A DNA stretch of 64,000 bases from Gambelia wislizenii (Eukaryota; Chordata; Lepidosauria; Squamata; Crotaphytidae). The stretch spans positions 341,262,256 to 341,326,255 of the forward strand of contig JAUMIR010000003.1 in assembly GCA_030847615.1 (NCBI GenBank), in the 5' to 3' direction. The notes beneath the pieces are model-generated. The model worked only from the letters and a program-made list of their open reading frames with translations. It was not told the origin of the DNA and did not search any database. This document shows positions 11,905-23,808 of the stretch, piece after piece. The translations under genes and the position numbers were made by a program. Positions within the stretch are counted from its first letter, which is position 1; every line of letters starts with the position of its first letter.

Positions 11905-12128
11905 TGTGTGAGCGTATGTGCCTTCAAGTTGCCTGTCGACTTATGGCAACCCCATGAATTTAATGTGTTTTCTTAGGCAAGGAGTAATCAGAGGTGGATT
12001 TGCCAGTTCATTCCTCTGAAATATAGCCAACAGTACCTGGTATTCATTGGTGGTCTCCCATCCAAGTACTAACCAGGGTTGACCCTGCATAGCTTCCAAG
12101 ATCAAACAGCATCTGGTGCCTTTAGGGT
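11905..12128 (-). mobile_element. 5S rRNA-derived SINE with BovB-like tail
   Basis: On the plus strand 12030-12128 is the reverse complement of eukaryotic 5S rRNA. CTCCCATCCAAGTACTAACC and the adjoining GACCCTGC.TAGCTTCC.AGATCA match the 5S internal promoter region. The downstream part (11925-12025) is a BovB-like tail including CCTTCAAGTTGCCTGTCGAC and CTTATGGCAACCCCATGAA. This is the composition of a SINE3-class element such as the 5S-Sauria type. Substitutions and the fused tail mean it is not a working 5S gene. It is repeated in copy 2 at about 21460-21685. Confidence 0.85.
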
Positions 12129-13093
12129 ATCAAACAGAAAACCATAAATGGATCCATCAGAATGACCACCAAAAAAAGATCTCAATAAGTTATGTATAAG
12201 TTATCAATAAATTAGCAATATTATTATTTATTGAGCAATCTCTTTTTGATACTCTGTCAGAAACATGTATAAGCCTTAAGGCACAGTTATAAATTACTTC
12301 AAACCTTTTAATGTAGTAGAGACAGCTTTATACTTTGACTTTTCTTTCAAATATATTTGACAGTACATCTTTGGCCCAGATCTAACATGTAAATATACTT
12401 GTCTTGGCATTTCCCCAAAGAACTAATCCATTGTGGCATTCATTCATTGTCAATATGCAATGTACATTGTCATACAGTTTTCTTCACTCAGTGCAAAATG
12501 TTATTTCTCTATTCCTTTTAAGCATGATGACAAGTTGTAAAGCAACAAGGATGGTATTTGTTATGGACTAAGAAAAATAAACAGTAGAGGAAATTCCAGA
12601 TGTTGAAAAAAGAGGACATTTTATTGTAGGCCCTACACATTTTGGATGATATACCCTCAAACATTTCACAGATGAAAGCTGGGACCCTTGTGGGCAAGCA
12701 AAATTAAGAGTGTGGTCCAGTTGGGAAAAGTGATTAATGAGGAAGAACACACTGATTAGGAGAGGCTATGGCAGTTTGCTTTTGCCTGAGCCTACTGGGA
12801 AGGGCAAGATTCTGCCCACCCTTCTCTTCTCTCCTCTCCCCCCTGTTGAGTTAGTGCAAAATATTTTTGCACATTGAACTCAGTTTTTAGCAGTTGAAGT
12901 AAGCTGAAGACAAAGGGGGAGTAGAGAGAAACTGGGACATTGTACAAGCTGTTGAAAAAGGACAACGGAGGATTAATCAGGACTGTTCCTGCCAAATTGG
13001 GACAGTTAGAAAGTATGTGAGATTCTTCTCCATGAGCGCCTCTGCAGCACCAATGGATAAATACAAAGTGATTAGATATAAGGCAGTGGAACA

Positions 13094-13254
13094 CACTCCC
13101 TCAGAGTGTGGTGGGGTCTCCTTCTTTGGAGGTCTTTAAACAGAAGCTGGATGGCCATCTGTCAGGGATGCTTTGATCGTGATCTTCTGCATGGCAGGGA
13201 GTTGGACTGGATGGCCCTCGTGGTCTCTTCCAACTCTACAATTCTATGATTCTA
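13094..13254 (+). mobile_element. CR1 3'-end fragment at the edge of the duplicated block
   Basis: It reads GGAACACACTCCCTCAGAGT through to the terminal ATTCTATGATTCTA. It is heavily 5'-truncated, and its terminus coincides with the right breakpoint of the duplication. Confidence 0.9.
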
Positions 13255-14968
13255 TCTCCCCATATTCCTTGTGGGCTCCATCACATTCAGTTGGTCAGGT
13301 TCCACTATGCCCATGACACTGTCTGAGCCATGCCATGCTACTCACAGCCTGCACAAAGTTCAGCTAGGGATCTTTTATTTATTAACTGAGGCAACATATC
13401 CTTCAGTTGAACAAGAGAAGGGTTTTCTCTTATTTCCTGTAGAATCTACAGTGTGGGCTAATTTAATGTGTAAAACAATAAGTATGTTGTCTTGCATTGG
13501 GATACTGGAACAACAACATTAATTTGACACTGTGATGAAATGGAATTATAAATTATGCTAGGTTTATGCCTGAAATTTTATTTTGAATACTGAGATTTTG
13601 AAAGTACAGTTGTGCATGTTTAGCTTGGTGATCTAAGACACAGATTTACACTTCCATGTTATGCATTAACTCAGGTTTCAAGTCTGTGTAGTGTTTAGTG
13701 CTGCTTGACTCCTATGTCCTCATCAACTTGCAGATCTGAACCAGTTAATACCTAGGTAACAGTAAACACGGAATGATCAAAAGCCAAACAAACAAGTAAC
13801 ATGTGTTCCCAATGTAGCTATGAGATAGTTCTATGTGCTGTGTGAGACTCATTCTAAGAAGCAAACAGTTTCTCACTTCATAGCTGCTTGAAGAGTTTAA
13901 GATATAGGCAGACAGACACATAACTTTTTGGTATTTTTAATATTTACTTTTACTTGCTCTGAAAAGGGAAATGTTTTTTGACACTTCTGTTTTCAAACAT
14001 CACTAGTCAAGTCAGGTAGTGGGGTTTATGATTCTTGCTGCTGTTTCTAGGGAGAGTTTTTAAAAAATATCTCCCGTGCAGGCTTTCTTGGCAATCAAAA
14101 GCTTTTGGGCTATGTGTGCCAAATGGCTAAATATGTGTGTCAAAGCTCAACTTTGCTGGTGTCCCAAAGGTACCTTAACTATCCAAGGTGGCAATCTATT
14201 TTAAAGGATAAGTCCCATTTTTTGATTTTCAGTTAATTGGGAAGGGTTGCAATATGCATGTACCAAATTTCAAGAAACCAGTTCACTATGCCCTTAATGA
14301 TTTTTACACACACACACTCCTCACCAATTGAGTAAAGTCTAAGGACTCATCAAGACTGCCCTTCGTATATACACATTAGAATATAATGCAATCATTACAA
14401 TATGTCAGAGTTGATAATTTTGTTCTGGGGTGATTCTTATGCTTTTTAACAACTGTGCAATAAATCCTGCTGGTAAGACTTTTCCCCAGCATGAGCATGC
14501 AGTAATGGGCAAAGTGTCTGCTGCCAAATTTGTTCTAGGCACACTGATCATAACAACAACAACATGAACAACCCCAAATTTGAATATGTTACATGTTGTG
14601 GGAATATGCATCTTTCCTCTTCCTCTTCACTCCTCTGTGAGAAGTATCTTGACACACATTTACTCAACACTGGGAAAAAATCCTCTAGCACTGTGAAATT
14701 GCATCCTTTTACATTTGTATGGACACCACTGTTTCTTATGTGTTCGCCCATTGATATCAAAGCAGCTTCTACTTTATGCAGAAATATGCATGAGTATTCC
14801 ACACAGCACACGCATAAGGTTTATGTGGGTGATAGGTTTGTGCCCTTAAAGGCTGGAATATATTTTCTTGCTTTGATTGGGCAGTGGCTCCCTGATGAGT
14901 ACAGGAGTGTTTATAGGTGGAAAATGGGATAGCTTTTTCACTTTGGATGTTTGCTGCAGGAAACACCT
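13255..14968. other. Gene-free stretch, nothing recognised
   Basis: It contains a 122-codon frame at 14564-14932 with no recognisable domain and low-complexity serine runs. I see no repeat boundaries. Confidence 0.5.
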
Positions 14969-14969
14969 C

Positions 14970-15018
14970 TCTCTCGCTTTTCTTCGCAAACGAAGATTCA
15001 GGAAAGACTCATCCCACA
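14970..15018 (-). mobile_element. Extreme 3' end of the 42-46 kb LINE family
   Basis: CTCTCTCTCGCTTTTCTTCG followed by CAAACGAAGATTCAGGAAAG is the inverted 3' terminus of the LINE at 42074-46062, including its terminal stem-loop. It is only about 45 bp. Confidence 0.75.
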
Positions 15019-15688
15019 CAGCAATCATAATCAACCCACCCCCCATCTAGTTTTGGAAGTGCAATCAGATATGTGCCTAGTTTACCTTAAAGAAACAATA
15101 GTACTACTCTGATTGGCTCATTAGTTCACATTTGATAGTGGAAAGAATTGAATGTTAAAGAATGTCAGCTTTACAAAAGATTTCTTAAAACAGATTTTTT
15201 TCCTTTGTAGGAAAATAAACAAACATGAGCATTGATGTACATGGCCCCCACATCCTGAAGTGGCCAGGATCTTTGGCGGGGCCCCTACCTACTGTTAAGG
15301 TTAAGGGCAGCAAGATGCTCTACAGGATTTAGGATAAAAATTAAAATAATTCAGTTTAAATGATGACACCAAAGTACTATTTATACTTGTATTTATTTTT
15401 AAAAAACTAAATGGATTTACGTAATAAAATTTTTATATAATATCACACTGGGGGGCCCTCCTAATCCCCAGGCTAGAGCCCTGTCAGCCCCCCCCCCGGT
15501 GGGGCCATGTTGATGTAAATCGCAAAATGCACTGATTTTGATAGGTCCAAAAGTGGCACCATGTAAAAGAGAGAGAGAGAGGTACTATTTTTTCCCTTTT
15601 ATTCCAAAACTTTTCTGGAAGAAGAATGCTGTCATTGTTGTACTAAAGCGGTAGGAAATCATTCACTATGGTTAAATAAACTGTATTA
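15019..15688. other. Gene-free stretch, possible diverged repeat
   Basis: A segment near 15230-15530 begins and ends with related GGGGCC-type motifs (TGTACATGGCCCCCAC and GGGGCCATGTTGATGT). This suggests an old DNA-transposon relic, but I cannot place it in a family. Confidence 0.35.
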
Positions 15689-15924
15689 CAGGAGGGCCCC
15701 CGTATCCACTGATTCATTATCCACAGGACACAGAACAGCACACCTACCATAGAGTCTTTCTAGAAAATGTGTCCTCTCTAGCCATTTTCTAGGTCCTCCA
15801 AGGCAACTATGGTATTTTAAACCAGATGTCTCGTTATTTTCAATGATGTTCACTATTATCCAGTTTTCGGTATCCATACACACACCCTGAACCAATCCCT
15901 AGCAAGTATGGGGGGGGGCTACTG
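15689..15924. mobile_element. Tigger-like MITE, second subfamily
   Basis: It shares CGTATCCACTGATTCATTAT, CCATTTTCTAGGTCCTCCAA and TTTTCGGTATCCA with the copy at 59000-59292. The ends are flanked by TA, but the terminal repeats are eroded here. Confidence 0.65.
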
Positions 15925-16044
15925 TATATTACACCTTGCTTACCCCTGGAATTTGGTTCATAATTTGTTTCCATGGGTATAAAGTTTGCTCTTGTATCCC
16001 TCATTAGCTGGAACTTGCACCCCTTATTGTATGGATTTTGAAAA

Positions 16045-16150
16045 ACAAATCAAATACTTTCGTGGTACCTTAAAGACTAACAAATCTATGTGGCATTCAA
16101 CTTTTGTGGAGTAAAGCTCACTTTATCAGAGACGCATGAAGTATTACCTT
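16045..16150. mobile_element. Unclassified amniote interspersed repeat fragment
   Basis: ACCTTAAAGACTAACAAATC followed by TGTGGAGTAAAGCTCACTTT and a GATGCATGAAG-like end is a motif pair I recognise from many reptile genomes. I cannot assign its class. Confidence 0.45.
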
Positions 16151-16237
16151 AGTTGGTAGCTTGGGTGGATGAGTGAGTGAGTGGGGTGGGGAGTATAATC
16201 AGTGGGTTCATAAGGAACTGAAACAAAATACAAACAG

Positions 16238-16316
16238 TGATAAACAGTAGCCATTAGCAGTAGCCATTAGCAGTTTCCTTCAACTTTAAACAGTAGCCAT
16301 TAGCAGTTTCCTTCAA
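16238..16316. repeat. Short tandem/interrupted direct repeats
   Basis: CAGTAGCCATTAGCAG is repeated three times. Two repeats are followed by TTTCCTTCAA, giving a compound minisatellite of about 35 bp per long unit. Confidence 0.8.
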
Positions 16317-17309
16317 ATCTCTAAATAGGGACAAAGGCTTTTATCAGCATGTGTTGATCAGCATATCTGTGCAAGGATGTTTCTGTAACTACCTAGCTAA
16401 TGTTTGCTAATGGCCATAGCCAGAGTCCAGGCTGGCTGGGGGATTCTGGAAGTTGTAGTCCAAAAAAGTAACTTTGGGACTTAACTCTGGCCAAGAACTC
16501 CACATGCTTTTTTATTTACTTAAGATACTTTCTAGTCTGTCTTTTGTTTAAAATATATATATATTGGTGTATAATATAAATAACCAATGAAAATAAATGG
16601 ACAATACTGCAATAAAAATATAATCTGACAGCTACAACGATACCAAACTTGTTCAGGAATGGAAGTATATAGTATATATGTCATAGACCTACTATGGTAG
16701 GGTTACTATTACATCCTCCTTTCCCCAGACATGTCCTCTTTTTTAGATACTAAAATTTCTGTCCTGGGAAGCCTTTTAAAATGTTCTAGTTTTTTAGAAG
16801 CCCCCCCCCCACAGTTTCTGACACTTGGAAGCCAGCAGCCTTTGTAAGTCAAATTACTGTGAATCTATAGGACAAAAGGAAGTGTCATATAGAGAATATC
16901 CTATTACTAGGGATGGCCAAGATTATAGCTTGTAAATTTAGTATAATCACTCTGTGCTGATGGGACCCATGGAAAGAGCCAGGAGGGGAAAAGAAGAATG
17001 GTGGATGTTTATCTCTCCCTACTTCCCCCTTCTCAAGACCCTCTGTCCTTGGTCCCTTTTGCTGTCCATTGCCGTCCCCTCCCCCTTTGATTCCCTTGAC
17101 AGTTTTCCCTGCTGCCATCCTACTCCCAGTATTGTTGTGGGAAACTAGAGTAGTAGATGAGCAGGTTTGAGGGATGGGCCTCTAATCCTAGGTTGTGTTG
17201 GGATATTGCTGAGATAACCAAATCATTTGTTGATATTAATAAATATCACTAAATAATATTATTGTTATTTAAATATAAAGGTTAGGAATATTTCTAGAAG
17301 TACCGTAGT

Positions 17310-17552
17310 TAGTTGTTTTTGTTGTTGTGTACCTTCAAGTCATTTTTGACTTATGGCAAACCTAAGGTGACCCTATTACAGGATTTCCTTGGCAAGATTT
17401 ATTCAGAGGGGGGTTGCCTTTGCCTTTCTCTGAGGCTGAGAGAGTGTGACTTGTCCAAGGTCATCCAGTGGGTTTCCATGGCTGAACAGGGATTTGAACT
17501 GTGGACTCCAGAGTCATAGTCCAATGCTCAAACCACTGCACCATGCTGGCCC
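17310..17552 (-). mobile_element. Sauria-type SINE, antisense, near full length
   Basis: The inverted tail (TTCAAGTCATTTTTGACTTA) is followed by the body (TCTGAGGCTGAGAGAGTGTG) and an inverted tRNA-like head. The head has B box GGATTTGAACTGTGG and A-box-side sequence CAATGCTCAAACCACTGCAC. Confidence 0.88.
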
Positions 17553-18096
17553 CTGGCTGATATAGTAGGGGGTATTTAAAGTGAGAGTTATCATAGCCAT
17601 GAGTGGTTTGAAGTAGTTAGTCGGTAAATATGTCTTCTTTTTTGCTTTTCACAGTATGGTAATCCATATTTTGGATATCCAAGAAGAAAGAAGGAAATGC
17701 TAAAGAAATAAAGGGGAAGTTTTGCATGTCCTTGAGTATGATCAATTGAGTATAAATTGTCATGAACTTAGTAAAAATAGGTAAAAAATAAAATGCACAG
17801 TTGTATTCTCTTCAAAGCACTGAGGCTATATCAGATGGTCAATTATGTAATAAGTTTTATAAAAAGGAACACAGTTCGAATTGTTCATTCTATCCATCTG
17901 GAGCCACAAAATGTAAAAGTCCAAACAAACCCAATATGCCTCATGCTGCACCAAAGATTTGTGGACTAATGTGGTTATATTTGGAGGGAACTAAATGATC
18001 ACTATAAGAGGAACAAAAAAACCTCAGAAATATCTCAGCTGGACTGGTGATACATTCTCCATTGTGTTTTGCTTGTACTAAAACTGATTTTAAATA
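17553..18096. other. Gene-free stretch, nothing recognised
   Basis: No repeat or gene signal is visible. Confidence 0.5.
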
Positions 18097-18325
18097 CAGT
18101 TGTCTCTCCATATTCACGGATTTGGCATTCATGGATTTAAGTATTCATGGCTTGAAATTATTCTTAAAAAAATAATAATCCAAAAAGCAAACCTTGATTT
18201 TGCCATCTTATATAAGGGACATCATTTTGCTATGCCACTGCGTATAATGGGACTTGAGTATTCATGGATTTGGGTATTCATGGGGGTCCTGGAACCAAAC
18301 CCCAGCGAATGTGAAGGGACAACTA
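18097..18325 (+). mobile_element. Tigger-like MITE, second copy
   Basis: By eye this closely matches 8330-8557. It has CAGTTGTCTCTCC at the left and GAAGGGACAACT at the right, preceded by TA. The two copies differ at scattered bases, so they are separate old insertions of one family. Confidence 0.8.
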
Positions 18326-18573
18326 TCTTGTTTTATCTGCATATTCAAGGTCACAGAAGTGCTGCTCAGACAATACTCTGTATATAGAGTGAACTAAGAT
18401 TTTCCTTACTGCCATGCTAATGTGTATCATTAGAGAAGTGTTTTAAAAGTATGTGTGCATTCAAATTTTTACTGCTATTGGGGGTGAGTGGATGTTGTAC
18501 CTATTAAAGGGTCTTCAGTAGGAGATTGAAAGAATCACTCTTTTTGGACTGCAACATCCAGAATCCCTCAGCT

Positions 18574-18928
18574 GTGTCCAGAGGAGGGTGACCAGGATGG
18601 TGGGAGGTCTGGAGGCCATGTCCTATGAGGAGCAGCTTAGGGAGCTGGGTATGTTTAGTGTGGAGAAGAGAAGGTTAAGAGGGGACATGATAGCATGTAC
18701 TGCCCTTTAGCCATGTGTCACCCATCCTATATCTCTGCATTTCATTTTTAGTACCCAAGTTTGAAAGTAGAATACACTGCCTTATAGTGTGGTGGAGTCT
18801 CTTTCTTTGGAGGTTTTTAAACAGAGGCTGGATGGCCATCTGTCAGGAATGATTTGATTGTGTATTCCTGCATGGCCGGGGTTGGACTGGATGGCCCTTG
18901 TGGTCTCTTCCAACTCTATGATTCTATG
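18574..18928 (+). mobile_element. CR1 fragment with internal replacement
   Basis: CR1 ORF2 C-terminal sequence (TCCAGAGGAGGGTGACCAGG to GGGGACATGATAGC, 18574-18692) is interrupted by unrelated or diverged sequence. It resumes at about 18770 (TACACTGCCTTATAGTGTGG) to the terminus CTATGATTCTATG. Confidence 0.85.
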
Positions 18929-19518
18929 CTGAATGAGAGGATTTTTGGAGTTTCACTCAAAGCACTTTTTTCCAGGTTTTGTCTCAGCCAACATTTTGTA
19001 CATCAATAGGTTCCTCTGAATACACATGTATTCAGTAGTGCTGCTGCTTCTTTTTGCATTTTTATCAGTTACTTTAAAAAGTAATTAACTACCATGACTG
19101 GTTACAGACATACCTCAGTTAACAAAAGCTCTGACAAAGAAGTTCCTTTTCACAGTCTTTTTATGCCAACTCAGCCCCCCCCCCCGACTTCTGTCAAACT
19201 GGATGTTTATTTGGCAGTATCAGTTTTGGGAGAATAACGAAGGAGGGTTTGGAACAATACAGACTTTTGGTATCAAATTGAAGTTGTATGTCTGCAGCAA
19301 ACAATGCAATAAAGCTTGAGCTGGGAAAGAATGGGATTCTGCTCTTGCAACTGAACCTACTTGCAGCTGTATGTGTCTCCCTACAACAGACAAGGTAAAC
19401 AGGAGCTGCCTCCAGAATCCCTGACTAAGCATGCATCAACAGCAAAACAGAGATACAAGGGGAAAACAGATATGTCTGCCATCCTCAGCATGCTAAAAAA
19501 CAGAGATCTATAAATTTG
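18929..19518. other. Gene-free stretch, nothing recognised
   Basis: A poly-C run lies near 19177-19189. No family or gene was identified. Confidence 0.45.
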
Positions 19519-19544
19519 GAGAAACAGATTAGGGAGCTGGGTAT
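19519..19544 (+). mobile_element. CR1 fragment, left side of the insertion site
   Basis: GAGAAACAGATTAGGGAGCT followed by GGGTATG matches the CR1 ORF2 segment GAGGAGCAGCTTAGGGAGCT. It is cut off by the duplicated block. The same CR1 copy resumes at 22812 about 23 bases further along the CR1 consensus. Confidence 0.75.
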
Positions 19545-22500
19545 GTGTAAATTTATCATTAAGAATTTTTTATTCCTGTTGCATGTATATGTCAGCAGTC
19601 TTTTTGTTTGCATTAGTTATCCTGCCAGTCATTTATTAGTATTCCCAATATGGAGTGTAGAAATAGGAGGCAACACTTGTTGCAGGATTACTTATTCTCT
19701 ATCAGCAGGATTACTCATTTAAAAGCCTGGCTTTTTAAATAAGCAACCTGCTCATCTATATCACGGTCCTGAAAAGGAACAGTTCAGTAACTTATAAAGT
19801 TCAGTACCAAAACAGCACCAGCAAAACAACAGAATTTTCAAACTCTCAAACCACCCCTCCTTCAATAGGTCTCTGTTCCTCTCCTCTGTTTTGCTGTTTG
19901 GTGAAGCCTCCTTTAACCACATTGAACAAGCAGGCTTTTCATCCATTTTACCTCAGCTTTGTCTGTTGCAGACTAATTGGCCTGTGATGCCAGCTCTGAA
20001 AACATGTGGTTTACAAGGGCAATAAAACAATGAATGCTGAAATATAAATGCAAGCCATCTCACATTCATTCTGTCTCCTCACAGGAAACAGGACTCCCCC
20101 CAGGACATTTCACTACCTAAGGTGCATTATGCTGCCTTTCTTAATATGGTTCCTGGGCATTCCTGATACACATCAGAGTTAAATGTGATTGATGTTATAA
20201 AACATAGATTAAAGGGTAGGTACAAAAAAAATGAAGTGATTCATTGGATGTTTCAGAAACAACCTGACATCTTTTTGTTCTGATATTTTTCTGTGGCTTA
20301 TCTTAAAAGGGGGCGGGGAAACAGCTAATTTTTGAGAAATCTAGGGTGAAATATTCATAGTACCCAGTTAACCTCACCAAATTATAGTCTATGGGGTTTT
20401 ACATCTTGCTGTATATTTCCAGTGCTCACAAGAGACATAATTTCTTGATGATTTGCTTTCAAATTTACCTTGCTATCAGAATAACATTAGGTAGAGTGAG
20501 GCAGCTGCCTCATCCAAAATGCAAGGGTAGCAAGTTGTTGTTTGCGTTCTTAGTATTTTACCTCTAGTGCCAGGAAGAGTGAGGGAGCTCTGCCTGTGGG
20601 ATTTTTCTGCCTCAAGTGCCAAAATAGCATGGCAGGAAGGGTTACTATGGGGTTGTCCATATTGCAAAAATACTCTTCATAGAATTTGAGGAGGATATGA
20701 TTTGTCTTAATGAGATCCCACATCAGTCCGCTGTATTTAGAAGGAGGGGAGCCAAAACCACCAAAAACTCCACAGGAAAAAACCTTTGTGATTTCCCCAA
20801 TATTTTTTTAAAAAGCTCCGCTGGGAATGTGCATTCCTGCTAGTTGGGACAACCAATTCGAATTGGTGCACATTCCCAGTAAGAGCGGAAATGGAAACCT
20901 AATTGCTTGGACGTGTGCAGGGGGCAGAGTTTGCTAACAAGGCAAGTGCCTGGAACTGCCATGCTGGCTTTTCGCCATAGTGATTGTGTACTGAGGTGAC
21001 GAAACAGCCTCTTTTTCTTTTTTCTATTTATTTAGGCAGAATACCACACTTAGATATGGTTTTTTTTTTTTTTTAAATACTGTTTGGTGGTGGCAACAGG
21101 TGACAATAAAAACGTGAGTAATTCACTCATGCCCACCATCTTGATTCATAGCATGCCCGTTGGGACAGCAAAAGATAGCTTTGCATGCCTGCGATCTTGC
21201 AAAAAAAAAAAAAAAAGTTAAGACAAATAGAAGCTGCTGCAAATTGGCGTCATTGCACTATTTGCTCCTTTGCCTCAGACAGCACAGTGACTTTGTGTGG
21301 CCCTGCTAGGAAATCTCTCTATTCACACTATCCAAATATCCTGGATGGCTTCCCATTCAAATCTATATATCACCATATAATCCAAAAGTGTAATTGCAAC
21401 ATTTTGGGGGGCTAAAGCACCTACTTTGCCATCTACAAAAATGTAGCCAGAAGTGTATGTGTGTGTGAGCGTATGTGCCTTCAAGTTGCCTGTCGACTTA
21501 TGGCAACCCCATGAATTTAATGTGTTTTCTTAGGCAAGGAGTAATCAGAGGTGGATTTGCCAGTTCATTCCTCTGAAATATAGCCAACAGTACCTGGTAT
21601 TCATTGGTGGTCTCCCATCCAAGTACTAACCAGGGTTGACCCTGCATAGCTTCCAAGATCAAACAGCATCTGGTGCCTTTAGGGTATCAAACAGAAAACC
21701 ATAAATGGATCCATCAGAATGACCACCAAAAAAAGATCTCAATAAGTTATGTATAAGTTATCAATAAATTAGCAATATTATTATTTATTGAGCAATCTCT
21801 TTTTGATACTCTGTCAGAAACATGTATAAGCCTTAAGGCACAGTTATAAATTACTTCAAACCTTTTAATGTAGTAGAGACAGCTTTATACTTTGACTTTT
21901 CTTTCAAATATATTTGACAGTACATCTTTGGCCCAGATCTAACATGTAAATATACTTGTCTTGGCATTTCCCCAAAGAACTAATCCATTGTGGCATTCAT
22001 TCATTGTCAATATGCAATGTACATTGTCATACAGTTTTCTTCACTCAGTGCAAAATGTTATTTCTCTATTCCTTTTAAGCATGATGACAAGTTGTAAAGC
22101 AACAAGGATGGTATTTGTTATGGACTAAGAAAAATAAACAGTAGAGGAAATTCCAGATGTTGAAAAAAGAGGACATTTTATTGTAGGCCCTACACATTTT
22201 GGATGATATACCCTCAAACATTTCACAGATGAAAGCTGGGACCCTTGTGGGCAAGCAAAATTAAGAGTGTGGTCCAGTTGGGAAAAGTGATTAATGAGGA
22301 AGAACACACTGATTAGGAGAGGCTATGGCAGTTTGCTTTTGCCTGAGCCTACTGGGAAGGGCAAGATTCTGCCCACCCTTCTCTTCTCTCCTCTCCCCCC
22401 TGTTGAGTTAGTGCAAAATATTTTTGCACATTGAACTCAGTTTTTAGCAGTTGAAGTAAGCTGAAGACAAAGGGGGAGTAGAGAGAAACTGGGACATTGT

Positions 22501-22811
22501 ACAAGCTGTTGAAAAAGGACAACGGAGGATTAATCAGGACTGTTCCTGCCAAATTGGGACAGTTAGAAAGTATGTGAGATTCTTCTCCATGAGCGCCTCT
22601 GCAGCACCAATGGATAAATACAAAGTGATTAGATATAAGGCAGTGGAACACACTCCCTCAGAGTGTGGTGGGGTCTCCTTCTTTGGAGGTCTTTAAACAG
22701 AAGCTGGATGGCCATCTGTCAGGGATGCTTTGATCGTGATCTTCTGCATGGCAGGGAGTTGGACTGGATGGCCCTCGTGGTCTCTTCCAACTCTACAATT
22801 CTATGATTCTA
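19545..22811 (+). repeat. 3.27-kb duplicated block, copy 2
   Basis: This is the direct repeat of 9990-13254, offset by 9555 bases before the A-run and 9557 after it. It includes second copies of the MITE (about 20645-21307), the 5S-derived SINE (about 21460-21685) and the CR1 3' end (22651-22811). It is flanked on both sides by pieces of one CR1 element, so this is the derived location. Confidence 0.95.
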
Positions 22812-23149
22812 AGAGGTGACCAGATAGCCAAGTTTAAATATTTGAAGGGATGTCATACTGAGGATGGAGCAAGTTTGTTTTCTGCTGCTCCAGAGACTCG
22901 GACACGGAGCAGTGGGTTAAAACTACAGGAAAAGAGATTGCATCTAAACATTAGTAGGAATTTCCTGATGGTAAGAGCTGTTTGACAGTGGAATGCACTG
23001 CCTCATAGTGTGGTGAAGTCTTCATCTTTGGAGGTTTTAAAACAGAGGCTGGATGGCCATCTGACAGGAATGCTTTGATTGTGTATTCCTGCAGGGCAGG
23101 GAGTTAGACTGGGTGGCCCTTGTGGTCTCTTCCAACTCTATGATTCTAT
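22812..23149 (+). mobile_element. CR1 fragment, right side of the insertion site
   Basis: It begins AGAGGTGACCAGATAGCC and reads an ORF2 tail ([20 protein letters not shown] in the frame starting at 22803). It runs to the CR1 terminus CTATGATTCTAT. Confidence 0.9.
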
Positions 23150-23808
23150 AAAAACGGAAATCATAAGAAAAATAGGAAAAAAACCCTCTCCTCTCAAGAA
23201 GTATCAAAACGTTTTTACGAATACAAGGCTTCCTTGACCTGGTTGTTTTATTTCACATGTGCAAATTCTTAGTTTTGTATTTTAAAATAATGCTGACAAT
23301 TGTTGAAGTGCTTGTCTCTTTTGTAGTGTAGGAACTTTTCCTTATTCCTCCCCTTTTATTTCTCTCTCTGGCACCAAAGTTTCTGTTGAAGAAGTAATGC
23401 CCAGGAACACATCTGCTTTGTTAACTGAGGTATACCTGTACTGATAAGAGCTTCAAAAGCACCCAAAGTATCCCTTTTCTTCAGCACACAGTGTAAAAAT
23501 GTAGACTTCAAGCCCTCCCTCCCCTGCATTCTCCTGCTCCAAATGATCCATGTTTCATTTGAGTGATACATGTTGCATAAGCTAAGGCATGTTGTCTATT
23601 GACTGACCGTGACATTTGGCATGGCCTCTGTGATTCTCAAAAATCTGTCCTAAAGGTAGGATGAACTTTAAAAAAAAAAAAAAACCTTGGAGAACTCAAA
23701 AATTTTATGTTATCAAGGATGAGGCAGTGTCTTTTAACCTTTATTTGTGAAAGTATGTACAGGTCTGCCCTATTAACAGTAATACATTAATCTCTCTGTC
23801 CTTTTCTT
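23150..23808. other. Gene-free stretch, nothing recognised
   Basis: There is an A-run at about 23671-23684. No family or gene signal is visible. Confidence 0.45.

Larger units (their letters stand above)
9990..13254 (+). repeat. 3.27-kb duplicated block, copy 1
   Basis: This block recurs in the same orientation at 19545-22811. Every segment I compared is identical, except that the A-run after 11645 is 14 long here and 16 there. It starts at GTGTAAATTTATC and ends exactly at the CR1 3' terminus (ATTCTATGATTCTA). It contains an unassigned MITE (about 11090-11750), a 5S-derived SINE (11905-12128) and a CR1 3' end (13094-13254). It carries no recognisable gene; the frames shared by both copies are simply duplicated. 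Confidence 0.95.

Noticed and set aside
12030..12128. Functional 5S rRNA gene
   Set aside because: Several substitutions, incomplete ends and direct fusion to a SINE tail show a 5S-derived SINE.
14564..14932. 122-codon frame
   Set aside because: No recognisable domain, other overlapping frames of similar length nearby, and no splice or promoter context.
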